Source: Massilia sp. METH4 (GTDB lineage: Bacteria > Pseudomonadota > Gammaproteobacteria > Burkholderiales > Burkholderiaceae_D). Taken from it: a DNA stretch of 64,000 nucleotides. Positions within the stretch are counted from its first letter, which is position 1. The number at the start of each line of letters is the position of its first letter. Where the stretch lies: the NCBI RefSeq assembly GCF_037094685.1, contig NZ_CP146614.1:2852001-2916000 (forward strand). Direction: 5' to 3'. The notes under the pieces are model-generated. The model ran no database searches and was not told the DNA's origin. It saw nothing but the letters and a program-made list of their open reading frames with translations. Below, one piece after another: positions 31,283 to 41,057 of this stretch. Position numbers and translations under genes: made by a program.

Positions 31283-31354
31283 CGACTTGTCCATGACATG
31301 TACCGGCAGGTTGCATCGATGCATTTTATTTACCGTCTTCCGCGCGACTTGTCC
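31283..31354. promoter_or_regulatory. Repeated CGACTTGTCC upstream of CarH/LitR-like gene
   Basis: CGACTTGTCC occurs at 31283-31292 and again at 31345-31354, 62 bp apart, in the 210-bp gap between the regulator start and the AEC transporter stop. Repeated short sites are typical of MerR/CarH operators, but no dyad as clear as known CarH sites is seen. The gap otherwise holds no gene. Confidence 0.3.
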
Positions 31355-31409
31355 TGGGCAAACGCTCTGAAAAAAATATTTACAACTATTAGTGCTGTAA
31401 ATGCCGCTG

Positions 31410-32327
31410 TCAGGCGCCCAGCCAGGGCATGAACTGGCGGCTCAGCGGCACGGTGACCACGGCAAGCAAGGTCTGCAAGGTGATCAGCGATGCCATCAGG
31501 CGGGCATCGCCCCCCAGTTGTTTCGCCATGATATAGGCGTTCGGTGCGGTGGGTAGCGCGCAATAGAAGCAGGCTGCCAGCGCCGCCTCCGTCGAGACGT
31601 TCAGTTGCAGGCACACCCAGGCGGCCAGCAGGGGCATCACAAGCAGTTTCAGCACGGATGTCACCGTCAATGCCGCCGGGCGCGCGCCTTCCAGCGAGAA
31701 CACCAGGCCACCGCCCACACACAGCAGGCCCAGGGCGGTGGCGGCCTTGCCGAGGATGTCCAGTGTGTTCATCAGCTCTTTCGGCAGCGAAATGCCGAGC
31801 ACGCTGACGACCACGCCGGCAAGCGTGGCCTGGATGATCGGATTGCGTGCCAGCGTCTTGCCAACGGTCCCCATGTTCGGCTTGTTGCCGCTCCACCACG
31901 CCAGCGCCACCACGGACAGTGCGTTCACCACCGGCAGGCAAAGCGCCAGCGCCAGCATCACCAGCGACGCCGTTTCCGAAGGAAAGAACAGCGCGGCCAC
32001 GGCCAGGCCGAAGTAGGTGTTCGGGCGCATCGCACCCTGCATCACGGACGAGCGGCTGGCACCGGGCAGCGCCGGCAGCAGCAGCAGCGCGCCCAGGGTG
32101 AGCACCACCACGGCGAACGTGGGGAGCAGCGTGGCCAGCGCCAGTTCGCCGACCTGGCCTCCCTGGAACGACAGCCGCGCGGTGCCGGCGAACAGCATGG
32201 CGGGAAACGCGACGTTGTACGAGAACTTCTCGATCGACGGGAAGAACTCGGCCGGCATCCAGCCGAAGCGGCGGATCGCCACGCCCAGCAGGATGATCAG
32301 GAAGACGGGAATGATGGAAGCAAGCAT
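31410..32327 (-). CDS. AEC-family transporter (auxin-efflux-carrier type permease)
   Basis: This 305-residue membrane protein has ten predicted helices in two five-helix halves. Typical features are the start IIPVFLIILLGVAIRRFGWMP, the mid-chain NPIIQATLAGVVVSVLGISLP, and the last half CALPTAPNAYIMAKQLGGDARLMASLITLQTLLAVVTVPL. AEC members export or import organic acids and related compounds. It starts 22 bp after the dioxygenase stop, so the two are probably one unit. Substrate unknown. Confidence 0.92.
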   Translation of the reverse strand: MLASIIPVFLIILLGVAIRRFGWMPAEFFPSIEKFSYNVAFPAMLFAGTARLSFQGGQVGELALATLLPTFAVVVLTLGALLLLPALPGASRSSVMQGAMRPNTYFGLAVAALFFPSETASLVMLALALCLPVVNALSVVALAWWSGNKPNMGTVGKTLARNPIIQATLAGVVVSVLGISLPKELMNTLDILGKAATALGLLCVGGGLVFSLEGARPAALTVTSVLKLLVMPLLAAWVCLQLNVSTEAALAACFYCALPTAPNAYIMAKQLGGDARLMASLITLQTLLAVVTVPLSRQFMPWLGA

Positions 32328-32349
32328 GGTGCGATTCTAATAAATAGGC

Positions 32350-33324
32350 TCAGTCCGCGGAAATTCCCGACGGGCCGATTCGCTGCGCGTTCGGCGTGGA
32401 GGAAATACGGATGCGGATCAGGTGGCGGCCCGGGTCCGTGTACATGGCACGGCCGTGCAGCGTGCGGTGGTTGTCGGCCCACAGCAGCGTGTCGTCCGGC
32501 AACTGACGCACGAAGCGGGGCGCGTGCTCCTCGATGATTTCGTTCAACAGGCGCAGGGCGGTCACGAGTTCCGGCGTGGCCAGATCCGGCCGGGCTGCAA
32601 GCCCTTTTTCAATCGAATCGTAGCGCCACCGCATCGCCAGGCCGTCGGCATGGAATACCGGTGCGTAGAATAATTCAATCTGATCGTCGCCGGCGGCATA
32701 CACGGACGGCACGCGAAACGGCACTTGCGCCGTGCGCAGCAGCGCGTAGGCGGCACGGCCTTCCGGGGTCTTGTCCAGCTCGGCCACGATGTCTTCGACG
32801 TCGATCAGCAGCGATTCGCCGCCATTGCAGCGAGCCGAGGCGACAACGTACAGCAAGAACTGTTCTTCCGGCATCGGGTAGAACGACGAATCCGTGTGCA
32901 TGTCGGCATTGCCCGTGCGCTCGGAGAACGTGACGAACTTGGACTGGCTGCCGGGGCGGGCGCGCACATCCCATGCCACGCGCTTGGTGCGCTGGTCCGT
33001 GGACGTGGGGAAGCCTTGCGTCAGCGCGATCGCGTACAGCACCGCGTTGCGGTGCGCCTCGGACAGGCCCGCCAGGCCCAGGCCCGTGATGGCCAGGCCG
33101 CGTGCCTTGCGGCTGGCGATGTGCGCGGCGAAATCGCGCAGCGTCGGCACGTCGAGCAGCTCGCGCTGCAGCGCCTGCTCGTCGGGATGCGGATAGAAAC
33201 CATTGCCGTTGAAGTCATCGAAATGACGTTCGACGATGGCGATGATGCGGGGCAGGTCATCGCCCCAGGAAAAATTGGTTTGGACGACAGCGATGTTGCC
33301 AGATTGCTCGATAGACGAAAACAT
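32350..33324 (-). CDS. TauD/TfdA-family Fe(II)/2-oxoglutarate dioxygenase
   Basis: This 324-residue double-stranded beta-helix oxygenase binds iron through H143-x-D145 (NADMHTDSSFY) and a distal His about residue 290 (NHRTLHGRAMY), with Arg near 300-304 (RHLIRIRIS) for 2-oxoglutarate. The layout resembles the clavaminate-synthase/TauD family that acts on amino-acid or sulfonate-like substrates. The ATG at 33324 has AGGAG upstream; longer in-frame starts cross the palindromic site at 33344. It is followed by an AEC transporter, which may move its substrate or product. Confidence 0.9.
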   Translation of the reverse strand: MFSSIEQSGNIAVVQTNFSWGDDLPRIIAIVERHFDDFNGNGFYPHPDEQALQRELLDVPTLRDFAAHIASRKARGLAITGLGLAGLSEAHRNAVLYAIALTQGFPTSTDQRTKRVAWDVRARPGSQSKFVTFSERTGNADMHTDSSFYPMPEEQFLLYVVASARCNGGESLLIDVEDIVAELDKTPEGRAAYALLRTAQVPFRVPSVYAAGDDQIELFYAPVFHADGLAMRWRYDSIEKGLAARPDLATPELVTALRLLNEIIEEHAPRFVRQLPDDTLLWADNHRTLHGRAMYTDPGRHLIRIRISSTPNAQRIGPSGISAD

Positions 33325-33343
33325 GGGAGCTCCTGAATTGAAC

Positions 33344-33357
33344 TTGCCGTACGGCAA
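33344..33357. promoter_or_regulatory. Palindrome TTGCCGTACGGCAA
   Basis: A perfect 14-bp palindrome sits 20 bp upstream of the dioxygenase ATG. Its TTGCC-N4-GGCAA layout equals the half-site spacing of CRP/FNR-family operators (such as TTGAT-N4-ATCAA) but with different bases. A near copy lies at 33623-33636. Confidence 0.5.
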
Positions 33358-33622
33358 TATGAACGGCATTGTGAGCAACTTCAGCAGAATGTTCAAGCAT
33401 CTTTTTGTGCGGCGCATCATGACTTGCCAACCAAAAGTTACTTTATCCGTAAAAGATTCAGGCATGAACCCCTAGAGTGGCGGCGTAGTTATCTATTCCG
33501 TAAGGAGTAACTGCCAGTCGTCCTTGTGACTTTTTTACTGACGGAAAAACGACACATCGCATATTTGTTCTGGACGTTCATATAACGGTTGCAGGCAAGC
33601 CCCGTGACATTGGGATAGAATT

Positions 33623-33636
33623 TTGCCACACGGCAA
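33623..33636. promoter_or_regulatory. Palindrome TTGCCACACGGCAA
   Basis: This second TTGCC-N4-GGCAA site in the same divergent gap is 29 bp upstream of the chemoreceptor ATG. Only the central four bases differ from 33344-33357. The rest of the 341-bp gap shows no gene. Confidence 0.5.
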
Positions 33637-33665
33637 TTCGCCTATCTTACGCACAAGGGAAACAC

Positions 33666-35306
33666 ATGAATTGGCTTACCGAGCGCAAGCTCTCCACCAA
33701 GTTGGGACTGGCTTTTGCGTCAGTTCTTTTGCTGACGGCCATCGTCGGCATTTTCTCGATCAATCAACTGGCCAAGGTGAACGAAACGGCCAGCGGCTTG
33801 TCGACACGCTGGATGCCCGCCATGCGCGTGATCCAGGACATCAAGGCCCAGATCGCCCGCGTGCGCACGCGTGAACTGCAATACATCATCTCGGAGCAGG
33901 TCTCCGAGCTGGACAAGTACGACAAGGTAATCGCCAACGACCTGGTCGACCTGAAGAAGATGCAGGACGAATACGTAACGTTGATCAAGACCCCGGAAGA
34001 GCAGGCGCTGTACGACGAATTCCTGGCACTGTGGGATCGCTACATGGCCGAGGATGCCAAGTTGCGCGCCGCCGTGCGTGCCGGCGACATGCCGCTGGCC
34101 AAGCAACTGATCCGGGGCGAATCGAATAAATTGATCGTTGCCTTGCGCGGTCAGGTGGACAAGTTGGTTAAATACTACGGTGAAGGTGGCAAGCAGGCGG
34201 CAGATTTTGGTGATCAGGTATACAATGCTTCGCGCGCCTGGATCATGAGCTTGCTTGTCATCTCCGTGGCCCTTGGCGCACTGGGTGCGTTGCTGATTAC
34301 CCGCTGGCTCGTGAAGACGCTGGGCGGCGAGCCGCAATACGCGGTGGAGCTGGCCAACCGGATCGCGGCGGGCGAGTTGAATGTGGAAGTGCGCACCCGT
34401 CCGGGCGACAATGGCAGCCTGCTGTTCGCGATGAAGTCGATGCGCGACAGCCTGGCCAATATCGTCGGCCAGGTACGCCATGCAACCGACACGATCGCGA
34501 GCGCGGCCCAGCAGGTGGTGGCCGGTAATCTGGATCTGTCGTCCCGTACCGAATCGCAGGCGAGCTCGCTGGAGGAAACGGCGGCGTCGATGGATGAGCT
34601 GACGTCGGCAGTGCGCCACAATTCCGACAGCGCGCGCCAGGCGAACGAGCTGGCCGTGAACGCATCGGCGATTGCGGAGCAGGGCGGCCAGGTGGTGTCG
34701 CAGGTGGTGGACAAGATGGGTTCGATCAACGAGTCGGCAAAGAAGATTTCCGACATCACCGGGGTGATCGACGGCATCGCGTTCCAGACCAATATCCTGG
34801 CATTGAACGCGGCAGTGGAAGCTGCCCGTGCCGGCGAACAGGGCCGCGGCTTTGCCGTGGTTGCGTCGGAAGTGCGTAACCTGGCACAGCGTTCCGCCGC
34901 GGCGGCGCGCGAGATCAAGGAATTGATCGGCGACTCTGTCGACCAGGTGGAAGCGGGTACGCGCCTGGTCAACCAGGCCGGCAGCACGATGGAAGAAGTG
35001 GTGGTGAGCGTGCGCCGCGTGACCGACATCATGGGCGAGATCACTGTTGCGGGACAACAACAGAGTGCCGGCATTGTGCAGGTGAACGAAGCCATCGCAC
35101 AGATGGACGCTGTAACGCAGCAGAATGCGGCACTGGTGGAAGAAGCGACCGCCGCGTCGCACAGCATGCAGGATCAGGCCGCAGGCCTGGCCCAGCTCGT
35201 GAGCATCTTTACACTTGATGGATTACCAAACCATCAGTATAGTGCCGCCTCCAGTGCCCAGCGCACTGATAACAAGACGGCGCGATTGAATCGGCCGCGA
35301 CAATAA
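33666..35306 (+). CDS. Methyl-accepting chemotaxis protein
   Basis: This 546-residue chemoreceptor has a first membrane helix at about 13-31 ([19 protein letters not shown]), a periplasmic four-helix-bundle sensor to about 188, a second helix ([19 protein letters not shown]), then HAMP and the cytoplasmic signalling rod. The hairpin tip is [27 protein letters not shown]. Methylation-type segments ([25 protein letters not shown]) are present. It lacks the C-terminal NWETF pentapeptide used to tether CheR/CheB. No che genes are adjacent, so it signals to a distant array. Ligand unknown. Confidence 0.94.
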   Translation: MNWLTERKLSTKLGLAFASVLLLTAIVGIFSINQLAKVNETASGLSTRWMPAMRVIQDIKAQIARVRTRELQYIISEQVSELDKYDKVIANDLVDLKKMQDEYVTLIKTPEEQALYDEFLALWDRYMAEDAKLRAAVRAGDMPLAKQLIRGESNKLIVALRGQVDKLVKYYGEGGKQAADFGDQVYNASRAWIMSLLVISVALGALGALLITRWLVKTLGGEPQYAVELANRIAAGELNVEVRTRPGDNGSLLFAMKSMRDSLANIVGQVRHATDTIASAAQQVVAGNLDLSSRTESQASSLEETAASMDELTSAVRHNSDSARQANELAVNASAIAEQGGQVVSQVVDKMGSINESAKKISDITGVIDGIAFQTNILALNAAVEAARAGEQGRGFAVVASEVRNLAQRSAAAAREIKELIGDSVDQVEAGTRLVNQAGSTMEEVVVSVRRVTDIMGEITVAGQQQSAGIVQVNEAIAQMDAVTQQNAALVEEATAASHSMQDQAAGLAQLVSIFTLDGLPNHQYSAASSAQRTDNKTARLNRPRQ

Positions 35307-35474
35307 AGTGAACGCCGCACCTTTACCGAAGGTCGCGGCACAGTGGCAAATCGGGGTTTGCCCTCACCATAAGCGATCCGGAGCATCGGGGCCATGACTC
35401 CACTCCAGGCATCGCAAGACCGAATTTAGCCGTTGCCTTACTTTTTTAGATGCAACACAACTGAAGGAAATGTA

Positions 35475-36557
35475 ATGAAAAAAACTCTAATCTCCGTTGC
35501 AGTCCTGGGCGCCGTGAGCAGCGCCGCTTTTGCACAGTCGAATGTAACGATCTACGGTATCGTTGACGCCAGCATCGTCAACGAGCGCGGCGGCAAGGCC
35601 GGCAACGTGACCAAGGTCTCCTCCGGCACCGCCAATGCGTCGCGCATCGGCTTCCGCGGCACGGAAGACCTGGGTGGCGGCCTGTCCGCGATCTTCACCC
35701 TGGAAACCGGCTACAAGGTCGACGACGGCACGCTGGACAACACCAGCAACGCGCTGTTCAACCGCCAGGCCTTCGTTGGCCTGCGTTCGAAAGAAGCGGG
35801 CACGCTGACCGTCGGTCGTCAGTACACCCCGTGGTACAACGCCCTGGCACAAGTGGGTGACCCGTTCGCCGCCGGCCTGGCTGGCTCGGCGAAGAACCTG
35901 TTCCCGGCAGGCGGCGTTAACGTGCGTAACAGCAACGCTGTCGTGTACCAGACCCCGGTGTTCAACGGCTTCTCCGGTGAAGTGTTCTACGGCTTCGGCG
36001 AGCAGTCCGAGTCCGACGCTGGCCGCCAAGTCAGCGCCGCCCTGTCGTACACCAACGGCCCGCTGAACGCGCGCGTTGCGTACAACAACCGCAACAACGA
36101 CCAGGCAACCGGCATTGCTCCGACCATCGAGCGTGGCATCGGCCGCAACAGCCTGCTGGCCGTGAACTATGACTTCACCGTTGCCAAGGCGTTCTTCTCG
36201 TATGGCCGCAACAAGGGCCTGAACAGCGTCGCTTACCCGAACGCGACCGCGTACACGACGGTTGCCGTGCCGGCGTCGCAAGACAGCCGCGACGGCCTGG
36301 TCGGCGTGCAAGTGCCGGTGGCTGGCGCTGGCAAGGTGATCGCTTCCTTCATCTACAAGGATGACCGCGAAGCCGTCAACCGCGACGCCAAGCAGTGGGC
36401 GATCGGCTACATGCACGACATCTCCAAGCGCACGACCGGCTACGTGTCGTACGCTCGCATCGACAACAAGAACGGCGCTTCGTACACCGTTGGTGGCAAC
36501 ACCGAAGTCGGTACGGGCGACAGCGCGTTCAACGTGGGTGTGCGTCACTCCTTCTAA
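35475..36557 (+). CDS. Gram-negative porin
   Basis: This 360-residue outer-membrane porin is of the Burkholderiales type. A signal peptide ends AAFA, followed by QSNVTIYGIVDASIV, then alternating beta strands (SRIGFRGTEDLGGGLSAIFTLETGY, RQAFVGLRSKEAGTLTVGRQYTPW) and a C-terminal Phe in FNVGVRHSF. It allows diffusion of small solutes as a trimer. Codon use is more biased and less GC-rich at third positions than its neighbours, as expected for high expression. The ATG at 35475 follows GAAGGAAA. A strong terminator follows. Confidence 0.95.
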   Translation: MKKTLISVAVLGAVSSAAFAQSNVTIYGIVDASIVNERGGKAGNVTKVSSGTANASRIGFRGTEDLGGGLSAIFTLETGYKVDDGTLDNTSNALFNRQAFVGLRSKEAGTLTVGRQYTPWYNALAQVGDPFAAGLAGSAKNLFPAGGVNVRNSNAVVYQTPVFNGFSGEVFYGFGEQSESDAGRQVSAALSYTNGPLNARVAYNNRNNDQATGIAPTIERGIGRNSLLAVNYDFTVAKAFFSYGRNKGLNSVAYPNATAYTTVAVPASQDSRDGLVGVQVPVAGAGKVIASFIYKDDREAVNRDAKQWAIGYMHDISKRTTGYVSYARIDNKNGASYTVGGNTEVGTGDSAFNVGVRHSF

Positions 36558-36583
36558 GCTTTACGCTTAGCAGTGCATGCAAG

Positions 36584-36611
36584 ACCGGCCCGCAAGGGCC
36601 GGTTTTTTTTC
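36584..36611 (+). terminator. Rho-independent terminator of porin
   Basis: ACCGGCCC pairs with GGGCCGGT around GCAA, followed by eight T residues, starting 26 bp past the porin stop. The remaining gap up to 36802 shows no gene. Confidence 0.92.
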
Positions 36612-36802
36612 GCCCCCCCTGATTGCTCCAAGCCGGGTCAGCAAGCAGCGTTCGCGTTGGTGTCCGACACTGGTTTTCGCCAGATCTTGCCGGCTTCGGC
36701 CGAGAAAACGGACGCCAACGCCGGCCCTCGCGGACCCGCCTCGCGAGCCCGATTTTTTGCCTGCGTTAGAATGACGCCAATTTCACTTTGCCGACCCGCC
36801 CA

Positions 36803-37339
36803 ATGGAAACAAGAGCCCGTGTCGCTATTGCCTTGCTGTTCGCCTGTGCCACCGCCGTGGCGGCTCCGCAGGGGGCGAAGAAATCCGCAGCCGACAAAGG
36901 CGGTTTGCCGCGCTACGGCATGGCCGTGTATTCCGACCTGTGCGTGCAGCCCGGCGGCGAGTTCGGCGGCCAGCGCATCACGTTCCAGCGCTTTGCCGAA
37001 GTCGATACGGTGATCTATGAATACACGGCGGGCGGCCTGTCCTGGCCCGTGGTGGCCAGCGACGTCAACATCGACCCGCGCGGCAGGATGATGTATTTCA
37101 CGGTGCAGCCGCCGGATGAGGCGGAGCGCACGATCAGCGGCAAGTTTTCCAATGATGGCGCGACGCTGACGCTGGAAGGCGGCTACTGCGCCGACGAGTC
37201 GCAGTCGATGACCTTGCAGAAGGTGCGCGACTTCGCCCAGAAGCCGAAGGCCTGTCGCGCCTGCCCGGCCCCGAAGAAGGCGCCGGACGCCGAGCCGGCG
37301 GCGCCGAAGTGGGAACCAGCGCCGCCATCGCAGGGCTGA
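36803..37339 (+). CDS. Exported protein of unknown function
   Basis: This 178-residue protein has a signal peptide METRARVAIALLFACATAVA. The mature part is mostly beta strands (YGMAVYSDLCVQPGGEFGGQRITFQRF, DVNIDPRGRMMYFTVQPP) with four Cys, two in the late ACRACPAP, and a Pro/Ala-rich tail. I do not recognise the family. The ATG at 36803 is preferred over a TTG five codons earlier. It is convergent with the ThDP enzyme, with a 3-bp gap. Confidence 0.7.
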   Translation: METRARVAIALLFACATAVAAPQGAKKSAADKGGLPRYGMAVYSDLCVQPGGEFGGQRITFQRFAEVDTVIYEYTAGGLSWPVVASDVNIDPRGRMMYFTVQPPDEAERTISGKFSNDGATLTLEGGYCADESQSMTLQKVRDFAQKPKACRACPAPKKAPDAEPAAPKWEPAPPSQG

Positions 37340-37342
37340 CTT

Positions 37343-39043
37343 CTACCTTGCCTTCGCCGCCTGCGCGTTCGAGCGAATGGCCTCGAGCGTCGCCCCAGGC
37401 GTGATCAGGTTGCCGTCGTAGCGCAGCTCGATTACCGCCGGCAGGTTCTTCTCGCGCGTGAAGGCGAGGGCGCGCTGCAGCGCGGGCACGAACTCTCCGG
37501 TGCGCTCCACCGTTTCGCCATGACCGCCATAGGCTTGCGCCAGCGCGGCGAAATCGGGATTCTCCAGGTCCGTGCCGGACACCCGGCCCGGATACTCGCG
37601 TTCCTGGTGCATGCGGATCGTGCCGAACATGCGGTTGTTGAACACGATGACGACCACGCCCGCGCCATACTGCACGGCCGTCGCCAGTTCCTGGCCGTTC
37701 ATCATGAATTCACCGTCGCCGGCAAAGGTGATCACCGTGCGACCCGGATCGACGATCTTGGCCGCCACGCCCGCCGGCACGCTGTAGCCCATCGCGCCGC
37801 TGGTGGGCGCGAGCTGCGTGCGCATGCCGCCGTAACGGTGGAAGCGGTGCGCCCACGTGGCATAGTTGCCGGCGCCATTCGTGATGATCACGTCGTGCGG
37901 CGCCAGCGTGTCGATCTCCTGCACCACCTGCCACAGGTCCAGCGGCGCCTGGCCGTCCTGGAAGATGGCCGGCCTTTGCTGCCATGCGCGCAGCTCTGCC
38001 TTCGCTTCGGCCACGCTGCCCGCCCATGCTGGCGCCTCGACCGGGGCCATCGCCGCCAGCATGGCCGCCGCCTGCGGCATGCCGCTGGCGATCATCAGCT
38101 CGGCCTGGTACACGCTGCCCAGTTCCTCCATGCTGGCGTGGATGTGCACGAGCCGCTGGCGCGGCACCGGCGCCTCGATGACGGTGTAGCCGCCGGTCGT
38201 CATCTCGCCCAGGCGCGGCCCCAGCGCGATCAGCACGTCCGCCTCGCGCACGCGCGTGGCCAGCTTCGGGTTGATGCCGATGCCCACGTCGCCGATGTAG
38301 TGCGGGTGGTCGTTGTCGAGCAGATCCTGGAAGCGGAACGCGCAGGCCACCGGCAGATGGTTCGCCTCGGCGAAGCGGGCGATGTCCGCGCAGGCCTGCT
38401 CCGTCCAGCCGCTGCCGCCCAGCAGCAGCAACGGGCGCCGCGCGTCGGCCAGCATGGCGCGCAGCGTGTCGATCTGCGCCTGCGAAGGGCTGGCCTGTAC
38501 AGGCTGGTAGCGGCGCGTGTCCGCCACGGCAGCCTGCGTCACCAGCATGTCTTCCGGCAGCGCCAGCACCACGGGACCCTGGCGCCCGCTGGTGGCGACC
38601 TGGAAAGCCCGCGCGATATATTCGGGAATGCGCTCGGCGCGGTCGATCTGCGCCACCCACTTCGCCATCTGCCCGTACATGCGGCGGTAGTCCACTTCCT
38701 GGAACGCTTCGCGGTCCATGAAATCGCCGCCCACCTGACCGATGAACAGGATCATGGGCGTGGAATCCTGGTAGGCCGTGTGCACGCCGATCGAGGCATT
38801 GGTGGCGCCCGGTCCGCGCGTAACGAAACAGATGCCGGGCTTGCCCGTCATCTTGCCGTAGGCATCGGCCATGAAGGCTGCGCCGCCTTCCTGGCGGTTG
38901 ATGACGAAGCGAATGCCCGATTCGTGCAGCGCGTCGAGCACGTCGAGGTAGCTTTCGCCGGGCACGCCGAAGGCGGTGTCGACACCGTGGATCTTCAATG
39001 CATCGACCAGGATCTGGCCGCCGGAACGGGAAGGATGGGTCAT
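37343..39043 (-). CDS. Thiamine-diphosphate-dependent enzyme, acetolactate-synthase-like
   Basis: This 566-residue ThDP enzyme has the three usual domains. The catalytic Glu is in NRQEGGAAFMADAYGK; GPGATNASIGVHTAYQDSTPM and the QVGGDFMDREAFQEVD loop follow. The ThDP/Mg motif is GDGEFMMNGQELATAVQYGAGVVVIVFNN. It resembles the large subunit of acetolactate synthase and related decarboxylases, but no small regulatory subunit is nearby, so a catabolic or specialised role is likely. The start is placed at 39043; an ATG eight codons earlier is possible. Confidence 0.87.
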   Translation of the reverse strand: MTHPSRSGGQILVDALKIHGVDTAFGVPGESYLDVLDALHESGIRFVINRQEGGAAFMADAYGKMTGKPGICFVTRGPGATNASIGVHTAYQDSTPMILFIGQVGGDFMDREAFQEVDYRRMYGQMAKWVAQIDRAERIPEYIARAFQVATSGRQGPVVLALPEDMLVTQAAVADTRRYQPVQASPSQAQIDTLRAMLADARRPLLLLGGSGWTEQACADIARFAEANHLPVACAFRFQDLLDNDHPHYIGDVGIGINPKLATRVREADVLIALGPRLGEMTTGGYTVIEAPVPRQRLVHIHASMEELGSVYQAELMIASGMPQAAAMLAAMAPVEAPAWAGSVAEAKAELRAWQQRPAIFQDGQAPLDLWQVVQEIDTLAPHDVIITNGAGNYATWAHRFHRYGGMRTQLAPTSGAMGYSVPAGVAAKIVDPGRTVITFAGDGEFMMNGQELATAVQYGAGVVVIVFNNRMFGTIRMHQEREYPGRVSGTDLENPDFAALAQAYGGHGETVERTGEFVPALQRALAFTREKNLPAVIELRYDGNLITPGATLEAIRSNAQAAKAR

Positions 39044-39172
39044 GTGGGTCTCTTGTGCATCTCTCATGTGGGATGCGGCATTCTAGAGCGAGGCATGGTG
39101 GCGGGCTTTTGAAATGGCGACATCGATTTCCGTTTTGCGGCGGCACCACTCAGTCATCCATGCGCGATCGGT

Positions 39173-39178
39173 TACAAT
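39173..39178 (+). promoter_or_regulatory. -10 element of rnpB
   Basis: TACAAT lies 7 bp before the inferred RNase P RNA 5' end, a normal distance. The -35 region is weak. Confidence 0.5.
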
Positions 39179-39185
39179 AGCGCCC

Positions 39186-39541
39186 GAAGCAAGCCAGACA
39201 GCCGCTGGCCGGCGCAGCAATGCGTTGGCGGGAGGAAGGTCCGGACTCCACAGAGCGGGGTGACGGTTAACGGCCGTCCGCCGAAAGCCCCCCTCCAGCG
39301 TACTTGTACACTGGAGGGGGGTATAAGGCGAGGAATAGGGCCACAGAGACGAGCGTATTAAGTTACGGTGAAACGCGGTAACCTCCACCTGGTGCAATTT
39401 CAAATAGGCACGCGATGATGTTGCTCGCGGAGCGTGCGGGTAGAAAGCTTGAGCGGCGGAGTAATCCGTCGCCTAGAGGAATGGCTGTCATAGCGCCGGC
39501 TTGCCGGCGCCGTAACAGAATCCGGCCTATCGGCTTGCTTC
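39186..39541 (+). ncRNA. rnpB: RNase P RNA component, bacterial class A
   Basis: The hallmark GAGGAAGGTCCGGACTCCAC of the P4/J region is at about 39230-39249. The matching downstream block AGAGGAATGGCTGTCATAGC, and ACAGAATCCGGCCTAT near the 3' end, are present. The outermost stem forms between GAAGCAAGCC at the 5' end and GGCTTGCTTC at the 3' end, which sets the limits. The RNA cleaves tRNA precursors with the RnpA protein. A long CCCCCTCCAG/CTGGAGGGGG hairpin lies near 39286-39320. glpK starts only 13 bp after the 3' end. Confidence 0.95.
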
Positions 39542-39554
39542 ACTTTATTCGGTC

Positions 39555-41042
39555 ATGAAGAACTACATTCTCGCCCTCGACCAGGGCACCACCAGTTCCC
39601 GCGCCATCCTGTTCGATCACGAGGGCCGGCTGTGCGGCTGCGCCGCGCAGGAATTCCCCCAGCACTTCCCCCGGCCCGGCTGGGTCGAGCACGACGCGAA
39701 CGATATCTGGAGCAGCCAGCTCGCCGTCGCCCGCCAGGTGCTGCGCGAGGCGAACGTGCGCCCCGCCCAGGTGCGCGCAATCGGCATCGCCAACCAGCGC
39801 GAGACGACCGTGCTGTGGGAGCGCGCCACCGGCCGCCCCGTGGCGCCCGCCATCGTGTGGCAGGACCGCCGCACGGCGGACCACTGCGACGCGCTGCGCG
39901 CGGCGGGCAAGGCGGAAGCGATCCGCGACCGCACCGGCCTGGAACTGGACGCCTATTTTTCCGCCACCAAGCTGGCCTGGCTGCTCGAGCACGTGCCCGG
40001 CGCGCGCGAACGGGCCGAGCGCGGTGAACTGTGCTTCGGCACCGTCGACAGCTGGCTCGTGTTCCAGCTGTGCGGCGCCCACGTGACGGACGTGAGCAAC
40101 GCCTCGCGCACGATGCTGTTCAATATCCACCTGATGCGGTGGGATGCCGACCTGCTGGCGCTGTTCGGCATCCCGGAGGCGGTGCTGCCGGAGATCGTGT
40201 CGTCCAGCGGCGAGATCCGTACCACGCGCCCTGATCTTTTCGGCAGCCCGATCCCGGTAGCGGGCATCGCCGGCGACCAGCAGGCCGCCACGTTCGGCCA
40301 GGCCTGCCACCAGCCCGGCATGGTCAAGAATACCTACGGCACCGGTTGCTTCATGCTGATGCATGCGGGCAGCCACCCGGCCGTGTCGCACCAGCGCCTC
40401 TTGTCGACGGTCGGCTGGCGCCTGAATGACGGCCCTTGCTACCTGCTCGAAGGCAGCGTGTTCATGGGCGGCGCCACCGTGCAATGGCTGCGCGACGGCC
40501 TGGGCATCATCAAGGCTTCGGCCGACGTGGAAGCGCTGGCGTCATCCGTGCCCGACAGCGGCGGCGTGCTGCTGGTTCCCGCCTTCGTCGGCCTCGGCGC
40601 GCCGCACTGGGACCAGTACGCGCGCGGCACCATCGTGGGCCTCACGCGCGGCAGCACCGCCGCGCACATCGCGCGCGCCGCCGTCGAGGCGATCGCCTAC
40701 CAGAGCGCCGAGCTGCTGGCCGCCATGCAGCGCGACGCCGCGCACCCGGTGGTCGAAGTGCGTGCCGATGGCGGCGCCGCGCGCAACGACATGCTGATGC
40801 AGTTCCAGGCCGACCTGCTCGGCGTGCCTGTGGTGCGTCCGCGCGTGACGGAGACCACGGCGCTGGGGGCCGCCTACCTGGCCGGCCTGGCCGTGCACTT
40901 CTGGGCGTCGAAGGAGGAAATCGCCGCGCAGTGGCAGTGCGAGCGGCGCTTCGAGCCGGGGATGTCGGAAGACCGGCGCGGCGCCTTGCTGGCCCGGTGG
41001 GGAAGGGCGGTCGAGCGCTCGCGCGGGTGGGAGGTGGACTGA
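39555..41042 (+). CDS. glpK: Glycerol kinase
   Basis: This 495-residue FGGY-family kinase makes glycerol 3-phosphate from glycerol and ATP. Motifs are [56 protein letters not shown] and [22 protein letters not shown]. It is full length and canonical. It is unusual in standing directly behind the RNase P RNA gene with no evident ribosome binding site in the 13-bp gap and no glpF, glpD or glpR beside it. It converges with the PAAR gene. Confidence 0.96.
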   Translation: MKNYILALDQGTTSSRAILFDHEGRLCGCAAQEFPQHFPRPGWVEHDANDIWSSQLAVARQVLREANVRPAQVRAIGIANQRETTVLWERATGRPVAPAIVWQDRRTADHCDALRAAGKAEAIRDRTGLELDAYFSATKLAWLLEHVPGARERAERGELCFGTVDSWLVFQLCGAHVTDVSNASRTMLFNIHLMRWDADLLALFGIPEAVLPEIVSSSGEIRTTRPDLFGSPIPVAGIAGDQQAATFGQACHQPGMVKNTYGTGCFMLMHAGSHPAVSHQRLLSTVGWRLNDGPCYLLEGSVFMGGATVQWLRDGLGIIKASADVEALASSVPDSGGVLLVPAFVGLGAPHWDQYARGTIVGLTRGSTAAHIARAAVEAIAYQSAELLAAMQRDAAHPVVEVRADGGAARNDMLMQFQADLLGVPVVRPRVTETTALGAAYLAGLAVHFWASKEEIAAQWQCERRFEPGMSEDRRGALLARWGRAVERSRGWEVD

Positions 41043-41057
41043 CGGGCTTTTCGCTGA

